A stretch of 22,488 bases of DNA from Apostichopus parvimensis (lineage: Eukaryota; Echinodermata; Holothuroidea; Aspidochirotida; Stichopodidae): assembly GCA_000934455.1 (NCBI GenBank), contig KN892143.1:1-22488 (forward strand), read 5' to 3'. Of the stretch, positions 8,297 through 17,854 are shown in pieces (position 1 is the stretch's first letter; the number at the start of each line of letters is the position of its first letter). The notes beneath the pieces are model-generated. The model was not told the origin of the DNA. It searched no databases and saw only the letters and a program-made list of their open reading frames with translations. A program made the translations under genes and the position numbers.

Positions 8297-9271
8297 GTAA
8301 GTACCGTGTATAGCTTAACTGCGGTGATGGCATTTATATGTAATACATATATGAGTGGTGTCTTATGGTAAGCCAAATGCCAAATAAGTAGATATTCGAG
8401 GTCTTTCGGTCGAGAAACCTGGATTAGTGACCGTTAATCCTGGAATATCTACCAATAATCCGTTTCGTAATGGTAGTTGATTTTTTTGGGGGGGGGTGGG
8501 GGGAGGGGTATTTTGTTTCCCTGTATGGTCACTAAACTTGTGAACAGTATCTCTGTTTCCTAAAGCCTTTCATATTATGTTATTTTTCTAAAGTACTGGT
8601 TCTGTATGTTAAAGGTTTGTCTGTCCGATAATATGAGAAATTAATTTAAATTGCACTAAAATGTTCGCGAACACTGGATTATTGGAAAGAAGTCCATGTT
8701 TTTTCGAACGATAGACCATCTTTGTCGGCGATAATATAAATTTCGACTGATAATCCAGGTTGATTGTTGTACAGCTTGGAATATCGACCGATAAACCTGC
8801 AGGATTATCAGCAGTTATTTAGTTATTCCAGTTACACTGGTCAATAACTTAAGTTTTTTTTCCTCGACCGAAAAAACCTGGAATAACAAGCATTTGGCTT
8901 GCCATAGAAATGATATCAGTATCAACGAGGCACAACAGGATAGCTACATTTACAGGAAGAATCATGCATGGCGGAAGCTTAACGATAACTTAGCCTACTT
9001 AAACTATATCAGTGTTTCAGACGCCATGCGTATTATTCTTTCAGTTTGTGATCAGTATTGTTACATTTACTTTTCACAACAACTGAACGTTTCCTAACTG
9101 TCGAATTGCATAAAATGTGCGCCTAGGCTCGTCCACGTATGGATGACACGATGTTTGTGTTGTTATAAACAAAACAATTACTATTTCGTATGTTAAGTAA
9201 TTGAAATGAATAAATTCATTGGAAATAGATTAACATCAATATTGATTCTATACTATTTTCTTCTATTCCAG
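8297..9271 (+). other. GPCR intron 2 (975 bp)
   Basis: It begins GTAAGT and ends TTCTTCTATTCCAG. More than half is the 539-bp MITE described separately; the remainder has no coding signal. Confidence 0.85.
8366..8904. mobile_element. 539-bp MITE with TA target duplication
   Basis: The left end TGGTAAGCCAAATGCC (8366-8381) matches the reverse complement of the right end at 15 of 16 positions in a row of 16 (T/C at base 4; the last base also differs). Both ends are flanked by TA (8364-8365 and 8905-8906), the target duplication of Tc1/mariner-type elements. Subterminal words are inverted too: TTTCGGTCGAG (8403-8413) and CTCGACCGAAA (about 8863-8873). A 17-mer, GGAATATCKACCRATAA, occurs at 8442 and 8778. 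There is an internal G-run (about 8488-8516) and no transposase, so it is non-autonomous. The inverted ends and the TA are seen; the superfamily is inferred. Confidence 0.75.
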
Positions 9272-9477
9272 GTGCATTGATAATCTTCACAACCATCACC
9301 TGCTGGACGCCATTCGCCCTCACAAACGTTTGCTTCTTTCGAGGTCAAATAAAGCCAGGGTTCTCGATATTTATTTTGTGGCTTGCTTATACAAATTCAG
9401 TTCTAGATCCAATCATTTACATATTTTTTAATAAAAGTGTTTGCGCAAAAGTGAAGCAAACGCTTAAATGTAGATGA
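9272..9477 (+). CDS. Class A GPCR, exon 3 (residues 291-358: TM6, TM7, C-tail)
   Basis: GT at 9272-9273 completes the Ser291 codon begun in exon 2; TGA is at 9475-9477. TM6 has Cys301-Trp302-Thr-Pro304 (the CWxP motif), but Phe6.44 is replaced by Thr298. TM7 has NSVLDPIIY: Asp336-Pro337-x-x-Tyr340 in place of NPxxY. Position 7.43 is Tyr330, not Lys, so this is not an opsin. Helix 8 and the tail are short (NKSVCAKVKQTLKCR) and end in basic residues with Cys357, a possible palmitoylation site. The whole receptor is 358 aa, normal for the class. Subfamily is uncertain: W7.40 and N7.45-S7.46 look aminergic or melatonin-like, but the missing Asp3.32 argues against amines. I call it an orphan. Confidence 0.93.
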
Positions 9478-10161
9478 GTATAGAAGGACACGTGTCTCCC
9501 TTTTGAGAAAGGGAACGGTGTTAATACTAGCCGTGACGTCAAAGTTTCCTCGAGTTTAACGGACCAAAGGATCCAATGCACAGAATAACTTCTAAATCCA
9601 ATCCTCACATTTGGAATTTTCTCATTGTGTAAAAATCGCCACCTTCCTTCTTTTGCTTTAACTGATGTAACTTCGCACGGTTCACTTACGGTCACAGCTC
9701 GGCCCGCGAGGTTGCCCGCACAGCGGACGTGTATTAATCCTGCACCGGTTAGCTGCATTCGTAATACCACCGTTAGTATATGGCACATATCCACACCTGC
9801 TACGAAGGTTACCCGCGAGGTGGCACAAATCATATTAATGCGCACGTGGAACCTTAGTACGTCGGAACAAAGTGATTCATTCAACAATATATCAAATATC
9901 ACCGAATGACCGAAACGAAAAGAAACATGAAAGATTTATACTATGGGCAGTTTCGATATCAGCTGGGCAAACTTGTAAGAGGATATATTTCTACATAGTA
10001 TATGAACAATGTAATAGGAAACCCGTTTTACTGTGCAATTTCCATATCATGTGCTATTTCAGCCTTTCTTTTTGTCCCGGGAGTAGGGACACTATCAAGT
10101 GCTGCGGTCCACGGATTGGATACGCAATGGCTGGAAATCTGATCAACATGTCAACCTCAGA
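9478..10161. other. 3' flank of the GPCR gene
   Basis: No clear AATAAA signal follows the stop closely, so the end of the transcript is not placed. Between about 9640 and 9850 the sequence is GC- and CpG-richer, and overlapping frames are open on both strands; neither resembles a known protein and both are probably by-products of that composition. Confidence 0.5.
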
Positions 10162-10193
10162 GTTACGTCATATTCTTGTTACGTCATAATCTT
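10162..10193. promoter_or_regulatory. Tandem CRE-like 16-mers
   Basis: GTTACGTCATATTCTT and GTTACGTCATAATCTT lie head to tail with one mismatch. Each contains TTACGTCA, a bZIP (CREB/ATF or C/EBP-type) recognition word. The sites are seen; regulatory use is inferred. They are ~690 bp past the GPCR stop, with no gene start identified beside them. Confidence 0.4.
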
Positions 10194-11277
10194 GGTCTTA
10201 TAAAATCAAAGTCATTGTCTCCACCAACGGTGAAAATCTCTTTAATTTGTAATAAGTTACTGTACGGAAGATGGGAAGAAAAAGAAGATGAGCCCGTCAC
10301 TGAGTATCAATTACATTAACGACTGGCCATTACTTTTGGTTCATTAGCCCACAGTGGAATTGTGTACATACACGTAAATTTGTTTGGTCTTGTTTTGTAT
10401 TTTGTCAACAACAACAAAAATCTACAGTGGTAAGAATGAGTTATCGGAAATAACATGTTTCATAAATTAATCTTTAACTTATAACTGTGGATAGAGGGGC
10501 AATGGACTGTTTCCTTGCAGCCGATACAAGGAAGCCGCTGCCGGTAAATTTGCTGCAGAATAATGCACAAAATCGTGATAACATTCCTTTTATCACTTTG
10601 CAAAGAACCGCAAACAAGCTGTTTTGCGAGACTTTCTCAGAATATTAACTATAATCTTCACAAACAGTATCAATATGTGGAATAAGGCAGAGGTTTTCAT
10701 AAGCAGATGGTTCATTTACTATTAAACGCCAAAGTTCACTGTTTCTGCAGGCTTGTGTATCGACTTTGTTAAAAGCACGAATCTACGAAAACTTGACAAA
10801 CAGATCTTGACTCTCAATTGAGAGCCGTTAAAATATTGACTCTCTCTGTAAATTTATTAACAATCCAAATGTATAATTGTTCAAATGATGCGTTTAACAA
10901 TTTGTAACAAATGTATTTAATTCAGCGAGCTACCAATGTCTGGTTTCGAAATGATAAAATTGTTATTTTCACATTCCAACAGTTTGCATTGTTTAGTAAT
11001 ATAAGCTATACCGATTCATCAATCTGAAGGGAATTGCTGACATAACTATTTGAATATCTCGATCTTAATTCGATGGCGCCGAAAAGTTTGAGGGTGCTTT
11101 TTTTCTTAAAGAAGACAAAAACCCAACCACCATCACTGGTCTATGTTATTACAGAATGAAAGCTCTTTTTGTTTTGAAAAAGACGGTTTTCAGATTAAGA
11201 TCTGTTAACCTCAAATACACGTTGAATTCATGAGGGAATGAACATTATTCAAGATTACTTTTGTTCCTTTTACAAAG
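10194..11277. other. Non-coding, nothing recognised
   Basis: AT-rich single-copy-looking DNA with stops in all frames at short intervals. I see no repeat, RNA or exon I can support. Confidence 0.5.
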
Positions 11278-11765
11278 TGTTCAGATTTTGACCTAGGTTG
11301 TCCACAAATGACATTTGACCTCCACTAATTTCAATGGGATTAATGTACTTACCAAGAGGGAGGGAGGGGCGGGGGGGGGGTCCATATCCTAAAATGGAAT
11401 TCATCAATCTCCAATTTCTGAGTTATCTAGTTTACAAGGTTTCCAAATGTTTATTGGCTGCAGATGACCTTTGACCTACTCCAATTTGGGATCCACACAG
11501 AAGTAGAAGTTCATCCAAGCTTCACTTTTTGCGTTATTGTGTTTACATTGTTTTCAGGCTTTGACCTATGTTGCCCTCAAGTGACCTATGACCAACGATT
11601 TCAAGAGGAGGTTTACAAGGGTTTCAGACTTTCATCCCAAATGACCTTTCATCTCCACAGATAACAATATGGTTCTTGTACTCACTAAGATTTATCAACA
11701 AACCAAGTACCATCCATTGTACTTTTTGAATTATATTGTTGCAAGGCTTTCAGACTTTCAGACTT
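11278..11765. repeat. Degenerate TGACCT-rich tandem repeat (~3 units)
   Basis: Related segments begin near 11281, 11455 and 11550, each with words such as TTTTCAGACTTTGACCT, TTGTRCTCACTAAG, ATCCACAC, AAGTTCATCCA and GTTATTGTGTTTACA in similar order. It is a diverged long-period tandem repeat (roughly 130-150 bp). TGACCT half-sites recur inside; 11465-11477 (TGACCTTTGACCT) is a perfect DR1. The G-run at 11369-11381 interrupts the first unit. Confidence 0.6.
11465..11477 (-). promoter_or_regulatory. Perfect DR1 nuclear-receptor-type site
   Basis: On the minus strand it reads AGGTCAAAGGTCA, the direct repeat with one spacer bound by RXR heterodimers and HNF4 in animals. Near matches at 11309-11321 and 11582-11594 are in the same tandem repeat, so the sites may reflect repeat ancestry and not selection. 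Confidence 0.35.
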
Positions 11766-13050
11766 CTCTGCGCAACACATGAACAATACATTTAAATTTT
11801 CATTCATTTACATCAATCCTGATTAAGACTGGTGAACTCATATGCAAATGGTTTCAAACCGTGAGAACTTTATGTTTAATATTGTAAAGCATATTATACA
11901 TACATATATGGATATATAGCTTCCGGACTTAAAGCACGTAGCCTCAACGAAAGAGGAACTAAAGCTCTCTGTATAATTATTTTATAAACCAAAGACAAGG
12001 AAAAATCCATTTCCATGAAACGGGCGTGGGGAAGATAGAAATAAATCGGCCTGAAGGGCAGTTCTTTGTGTACGCAGTCGCATGTATCTGTTGGAAAAGC
12101 TGCATGGCCTGTAACATAGGCCTATACACTATAAGTCGGGTGGCTGTCCAAAAAAGTTTTAGCTCATTATAGATCTTTACAATATATCGCCGGGCCCTCT
12201 CATTTGAAGTCTTTATTCTTCCTGAAGTAAATGAGAATCAATTATTGATTATATCACATCCTCCTGGCCCCTTAATCGACCCTGGTCCCGGAATTGCATC
12301 CAACTGAAACGCTTCCCCCCCCCCCTCCCCGCCTCTCTCGTGAGGCCTGATCGCTTCGTCAGACCCCCCTCCCACCCCGTCCCACCAGAGCCCACAAGGT
12401 TTGGACCTAGCCAGTTTAACCTACTGTCACTTCTATAGGCGAGGCATAGGCTAATACAATAGAAGACGTGTGTGGAGTAAAACTGTTGTGATTCTCTTTG
12501 CTAAGACCAGCTCAAGTTTTCTTTCCCTTCTTTTTTGGATGTCATAATTTCTGGTGGGGGAGGGAGGCGGTTGGGTTCTGACAGATTACAAACAGTTTGA
12601 ATTCTGCAAGATTCCCACAATATTCGTCGCAAGTACGGTGCACATGGTAATTGTTAGTTGTGTACACTGATAAGATCAGTGGTTGGGTGTAGTGTGGCTT
12701 TAGGCTTATTTCCAGTCGTTCTTTGTAGTTATTATTGAAGATATACAAGACACGACCATGGGCAATGAATAATTTTGTTAAAACGACTACTTAAAGGAGA
12801 CTTGTGTATTCTGTATGAATGTGACTTTTCTTCATGCTAGTTTCGTTTCATAGAATGATTTCCATATTTCTTACTAAAAATAAACCAGAGAGCCAGAAGG
12901 TTTTGTGATTCCTTACAGTCCTTGCCATATTTTTTGCTCAAAATTCCACGTAACTATCTGACTAATGTACAGCAAGTGTGTAAACTTTGTCCAAGAATTA
13001 GGTGAGAACCATCTTTTATATGTAGCACTCACTTGGGCATGGGCGGCGAT
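11766..13050. other. Non-coding, low-complexity patches
   Basis: No gene recognised. It has poly-C/C-T-rich tracts at about 12317-12338 and 12361-12390. The frame open on the minus strand near 12542-12748 shows no domain or bias. Confidence 0.5.
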
Positions 13051-13260
13051 CATAGGGGGGGGGACATGTCCCCCCAATACTTTAGGTGGGGGGATATAGT
13101 ATCTAATAATAATAATAATAATAATAATATCCCCCCCAATATTTGGTGGCATAGTTTTTTTTGTGGCCATAAATAGAAAATGCGTGAGAAAATTTATCCA
13201 AATTCCTCGCTACGCGCCCGCACCCAAGCAAATGTCCCCCCCCCCCCCCAATATTTGAAA
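13050..13260. repeat. G/C-palindrome repeat around an AAT microsatellite
   Basis: GGGGGGACATGTCCCCCC (13058-13075) is a perfect 18-bp palindrome. GGGGGGATAT (13088-13097) pairs with ATATCCCCCC (13127-13136) across an (AAT)8-like loop (about 13105-13129). The module CCCCCCAATAYTT occurs three times (about 13070, 13131, 13245), the last after a run of about 15 C. This looks like a fragment of a high-copy transposon; the family is not recognised. Confidence 0.65.
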
Positions 13261-13301
13261 CAAATTGCTGCCCTGCACTTGGGGGTTAAACCAATTAATG
13301 C

Positions 13302-13360
13302 ACTGGTAAGGATGTGGCTTACCAGTGATTACCAGGGCTTACTGGTAAGGATGTGGCTTA
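13302..13360. repeat. Pair of exact 20-bp direct repeats
   Basis: ACTGGTAAGGATGTGGCTTA occurs at 13302-13321 and 13341-13360, 39 bp apart. TTACCAGT between them is the inverse of the repeat's first 8 bases. A local duplication with no coding role visible. Confidence 0.8.
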
Positions 13361-13365
13361 ATGGC

Positions 13366-14700
13366 ACTGCCATTTGCACTTGTGTTGCTCACACATACTT
13401 GTCCTAATTGACACCTCCATATTCGCAACTGGCACGTGGGCTAAAAGGGGGCCAGTCTTCCTGACGGAAGTTGCTTGTTTGGTTTTCGACTGATGAATAC
13501 TTTGAAATCTTGAGAATTACATTCTAAAGTACTCAACTTGAACCCTGGTGCTGTAATAAGTTTGAGTCCCTAGTGTGAGGTACTGTGGCACTATTACATT
13601 GTATTAATACGTTAACTTTCACATTACTTCACATGCGGTAGGCATCTCAATCATTTTATAACATACCGGTCGTATACTTTTCTAGGTGTGATCGAACTTG
13701 TTTCACATTTATTAAATGAGGAGGCCAGTAATAAAAAGGAAAACAATCCTGTGTAAGTTTTAATCATTTTTCTTGAAGGTATCAAAGTGTTAACTTATAC
13801 ATTTTGTAGTCTGAATATTAATTAAGTTCCATAGCCTGATCCGTATTCTGTACCCCAGATACTCTGTGCTAATGGCAGTCCTGTAGCCAGACTGGGGAGG
13901 GGACTTGCCCATCCCTTACCCCCACCCCTGTGCTGACTGCTGTTCCCCTCCCCCACACTCCATCTACGCAACCATGTGTACAATACTTCATTTGTTACTG
14001 GACATGATTATTTGTGCACTTCTTGAATTGTTGGTGCCCCTTCAACTCAGAATTTTTAGCTAATCCAGTCCCAATCCGTAAAACCGCACAGTAAACAATT
14101 GGGAATGATTCCACTGGTTAAAAGGATGGCACAGGTACAGTACTTCCAGCAAATCTATAGAACCGTACCATCAGGCCTGTGTGACAGTATTTGCCAGCAA
14201 ATACAGTGCGTCTGCTATCACTATAAAATTACCTCTTTACGGTAGGTCTAAAAGATATATGGTTTCCATTTCATCATTGCATGTTTTGTAAAACAATACA
14301 CATTTGGCCCATATTGTGTATACAGTATAAACCAATGTCTGAGTCTGCAAAAGCACTTTCCATTGATCTATTTTGATATAAACTGAACCTGTTTAGCCAG
14401 ATTTTATGATTCTTCCTGGTTTTATCTCTGAAGACCGGTGACCGGCTTGTCCCAACGGCAAGAACATCATCCAGGGTCAGCTGTCACAGGCTTATTCCTT
14501 CCTAGCGCTGAAAAGTGATGAGAAATATTTTGTTTAGTTCAGCAGGTTCCACTCAAACTGAACTTCAGGAGATATCTCAACCAGGGCTTGAATTAAGGAT
14601 CCAGAAGGGCAAGGTGACTTGTTTAGGATAAAATAAAATAAAACTGTTAGCAAACTGCTTATCCACTAGAGAGCCTGTGTAGGAGAATGTGTTAAAGTAA
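13366..14700. other. Non-coding, nothing recognised
   Basis: No frame with domain or splice support. C-rich patch around 13915-13962. Possible old repeats cannot be classified from this window alone. Confidence 0.5.
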
Positions 14701-14704
14701 GTTT

Positions 14705-14832
14705 TAAGCTCATTAACCTGTCTGTATTCTGTGCGTGTTTTTGTCCCTTCTGTTACTGTTACTTGTCATTTAGCCATTGAAGAAGATCCTGCTAGGATCG
14801 AAACGTCAGGCCAACTTACTTTTACACATTGT
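14705..14832 (+). mobile_element. Retroelement fragment with hammerhead-like core, copy B
   Basis: This is the plus-strand partner of copy A (5690-5825). The core spans 14773-14811. Helix II is a perfect 6-bp stem (GATCCT with AGGATC, loop GCT). The first box is UUGAAGA instead of CUGAAGA and helix I has one mismatch (GCCA with AGGC). C3 to U in the catalytic core would be expected to damage activity, so this copy is probably inactive. Upstream words (TTTGTCCCTTCTGTTACTGT and GTTACTTGTCATT) are shared with copy A. Confidence 0.5.
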
Positions 14833-14925
14833 TTAGGACAAATTAGAAATTTCCTTGGACACTCATTGAATAGCCAGGGCACTACAGCAATGTTTCAGTT
14901 TTCAGTTGGCAGTATGGCAATCGTG

Positions 14926-15120
14926 TCATTTCTGTCGCTGCGCCTTCTCCCATTTCACGTTCGTGACTCTCCCTCCCTTTGTATTTTCAAGAGACAACTT
15001 AAAACATTTCTGTTTGATTCCTAGTTTCTTTTTATCCTTGGTTTCCTTTGTCTCTTTCCTACGTTGGAAAGCACTGTAAAATGCTGTATTAAGTGCTATA
15101 TAAATGTTATTTATTATTAT
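14926..15120 (+). mobile_element. LINE 3' end with reverse-transcriptase C-terminus
   Basis: The frame ending at 15024 (TAG at 15022-15024) reads LRLLPFHVRDSPSLCIFKRQ and then LKTFLFDS. This matches the usual last residues of CR1/L2/RTE-like LINE polyproteins (LPxxxRxSxSLxxFKxxLKTxLF). About 45 bp of T/C-rich 3' UTR follows, then GCACTGTAAAATGC, AAGTGCTATATAAATG and an (ATT)n tail ending near 15120. It is 5'-truncated, as is normal for LINE insertions; the rest of the RT is missing. An adjoining open frame upstream starts in the hammerhead-like element and is a chance fusion. Confidence 0.7.
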
Positions 15121-17460
15121 TTGGCTAGGCTGGAGTGCATATTCTAACACACATGTCACTTTGGAATCCTGATCAAGATCATTATGAGAACACCTTCAGC
15201 TGCTTGACTAAAGGAGCAAGGCAGACATTGCTGTCAACAATGGATAATTGATAAGGTCATTATAGCCAGTGGTAGGGCCTATGACAGCAATTTGCTGTTG
15301 GTGCCATCACTTAATTCAAACCCTGATCCCAATGTATTAACAGACTCTGAAAAAAATGTTCAAGCGATATTGCATGTGCTACTGTTGATTTGCTAAGAAT
15401 TGTAAATCTATAAAGGCTATGTAAAGGCTCATCAAGATTTGGAAACGGCAGGCTGTTTGGAACAATATCTACAACAACCTAAAAGAAAGCTTCCCGAAAT
15501 GCCAGATATACTGTTCACCACCAAAGGATACCCAGTCCAGTTTAAGAATATGCATAGGTTTAATACATGTGTTTTACATGTAATGGGTATACAGTACTTA
15601 GTTTCATGAGACAAGCTTGAAATTTATTTTTTCGGGAAAGAGCAACAAGTACAACTTACCATATTCCTGTGAAGTCATTGCTGTTGCGATTATACAGTAC
15701 TGTATGGACGAATCAGAAGATCTATTTCTGCTTGACAGGGTTTCTTGCATGATGAACTGTTACCTCATCTGGCCATTGGAGTCCATTGGAGTCCATTGGC
15801 ATTTCCCTCAGGACTTCAAAGTCTGTTGCACAGACTGTTTTGACCTCAAAACATCAACTTGCTCTGAAAATTGACAAGAACAACAGAATATATATGACAG
15901 TGAGTAGGCTGCAATCTCTTCATGCATATATCAGGAGCACATTATGGAAATAAAATTTTGCTCTTTCTTAACACCAATTTCTTCCACTCTTTGCAAAGAA
16001 TAACATAAGATCTGATCACCATGAACATTAATCGAGCAAGAATATCAACCACAACCACTGAGAATAACTTTGATACAGTAAATTTTTGGTAAATTTTCTG
16101 GATTCATTGCCAACCAGCTAGTTTGTAAGCTTTGACCAGTCTGCCTGGTCTTGGCTGCATAACTCAAAATTCATTGGGAAGGAAAAAGTGATCAGATATG
16201 CTCAAAAATACAATTTTAGTATGTACAATACACATAATTTTGAGTACACAGTTTATAACAGTATTTTTGGACGCAAAAAAAACCCAATTAAACCTTCTGA
16301 GAAGTATTGTGCAATAAAATTATCAGTGAAAATGTTACCCTGCAATTTTTTCCTTATTTTGAATGCTCATATGTAATTCTTCATTGCAATCATGACGTAT
16401 CTTCCTGCCCTATGATAATGGGGCACACTTCCAACAAAACCATATGCCTAAGCTGTCGGGTCCAAACATACACAGTAAGATACACTGTCTGTACAATTTT
16501 CTGCCCCACCTGGCCTAGCTAACTTGATCTGCCCTTTATTTTCTCAAAATTTTCTTAGGTAATTCTGCACCATGTATCCCCTATCAGATATGACATTGTG
16601 GGTCACACGAGTCCATTGGAGTTCACTTTACTGTAATGTATACAAAGTTTACATACAAGGATAATGCTAGCATCCCATCTGCACTCTATAGGCTTAGTTT
16701 ATAGCAATGTTTTAGGCTGCATACTAGTAGAAGCTTACTAATTAGTAGTAGTATCGCGTAAGTTTTTTTTTTTAAGCCAATGTTCAGTTCTTAAAGTTCA
16801 ATTATACAAAGTGATAATATGTTAATACTTTCACAATAATTTCTCACTCTTTCAATTTAATAAAAAGAGCACCTTCAAGGCTTCAAGAAAGTAAAATTAC
16901 TAGTCAAATTGTCAATCGTTTCCCCTGTTGTGAGATTTGAAGGAACTGTAGTATGCGATGCCCAGATTATGTTCAGATTTGTTCTTGGAATCAAACTTTC
17001 AAAATAATAATGAGAGGACAAAGTGAAATTATTGGTCAAAGAGAGCGAAAGTTCGCTCACAAATTGTAAATTGGAACTAAACTTCGGAAACCTGGATATT
17101 TTTATTTACTTAATTCCCGATATTGAATGTTTAATCCTGGCAGATTCCAGCAGAAACTGTTTGACTACCACGAATATAGATCCCTTATCAAAGCTAATGT
17201 ATAGCCTACTGTCGGATTAGCTTAACTTAACCAAACCAACCATCATCGATAAAATTGTTAAGCATGGAAAAAATCGTTGGTTCGACAGTTTCACTTTAAC
17301 TTAAATGCAGCTAGTGCTTTAATTATTAAAGCCATCTCAAGTAGCATAGTTTGCATTTACCTGCAATGAACAATGTATTTCCATTTCCCTAGCTACCAAT
17401 ACAAAATTACATCCAGTACTAAGTTGCCATTATTCAACATAACACCAAACATATAGATGA
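15121..17460. other. Non-coding, nothing firmly recognised
   Basis: A 67-codon open stretch without an ATG lies at about 15407-15608 (+), and others at 15617-15874 (+) and 16875-17060 (-). None shows a domain, composition or splice context I can support. A T-run lies near 16761-16772. Confidence 0.45.
15773..15799. repeat. Short tandem CCATTGGAGT repeat
   Basis: Two full units and one partial. The same word recurs once at about 16613. Each contains ATTGG, an inverted CCAAT word; use as a regulatory site is unsupported. Confidence 0.6.
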
Positions 17461-17519
17461 ACAATGGGCTGGACATATAATCTTTCTATCGTGATTTAGT
17501 AAAACTTCATCAGATCACC

Positions 17520-17681
17520 CTTCCTTTATGTATATTTGCGTTGGATTGGTTTGGCAGTTGAGGAAGAGAGTTATAAGGGAGCACGTAAAGAGAGAGGAGG
17601 AATAAGGAGCAGAAAGACATTTCAACTGTTCACGTCTTAATTTGTACTTGTTGTGTAATATATGTACAGGACCCCGTCACA
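17520..17681 (+). mobile_element. 3' part of an LTR (5' LTR remnant)
   Basis: Sequence before the primer-binding site ends in CCCCGTCACA, the CA end expected of an LTR. Upstream is an A/G-rich stretch and then TGTTCACG…TTGTACTTGTTGTG, in the style of Ty3-like LTR ends in marine invertebrates. No matching TGTGAC start or second LTR is found, so the left edge given is arbitrary and the element is truncated. Confidence 0.45.
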
Positions 17682-17683
17682 AA

Positions 17684-17700
17684 TGGTGGAAGTGCGGGGC
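17684..17700 (+). other. Probable primer-binding site of the LTR element
   Basis: TGGTGGAAGTGCGGGGC starts two bases after the LTR's CA, the normal position for a tRNA-primed minus-strand start. TGG is the complement of the tRNA CCA end. The tRNA identity is not assigned. Confidence 0.5.
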
Positions 17701-17854
17701 ACTGATAAGTTGTGAAAATTCAGCAGTTATGTCTTATAAGCTGCGATCAAGAGCCAAATCTTTTGACAATTTAACAACCGCCGTTTAATTTGAGAAATGT
17801 ATCGTAAAATCACCTGATTGGCCCATAGACAATAGAGCGGCTGTTAATTCTAGA

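Noticed and set aside
9417..9909. Overlapping ORFs of 161 aa (-) and 94 aa (+) after the GPCR stop
   Set aside because: Both are open because of local CpG-rich composition. Neither has recognisable motifs, splice signals or a better start, and they overlap the GPCR end and 3' flank.
13302..13360. Possible CRISPR-like direct repeats
   Set aside because: Only two copies 39 bp apart, in an animal genome context with no array and no cas genes.
14731..15024. A single 97-aa protein
   Set aside because: The frame crosses from the hammerhead-like repeat into the LINE 3' end. Only the last ~30 residues match a known pattern (LINE RT C-terminus), so it is a chance fusion.
15407..15608. Open + frame containing LEQYLQQPKRKLPEMPDILF
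   Set aside because: It looks protein-like for ~40 codons but has no ATG, no convincing acceptor or donor and no family I recognise. Kept as unassigned.
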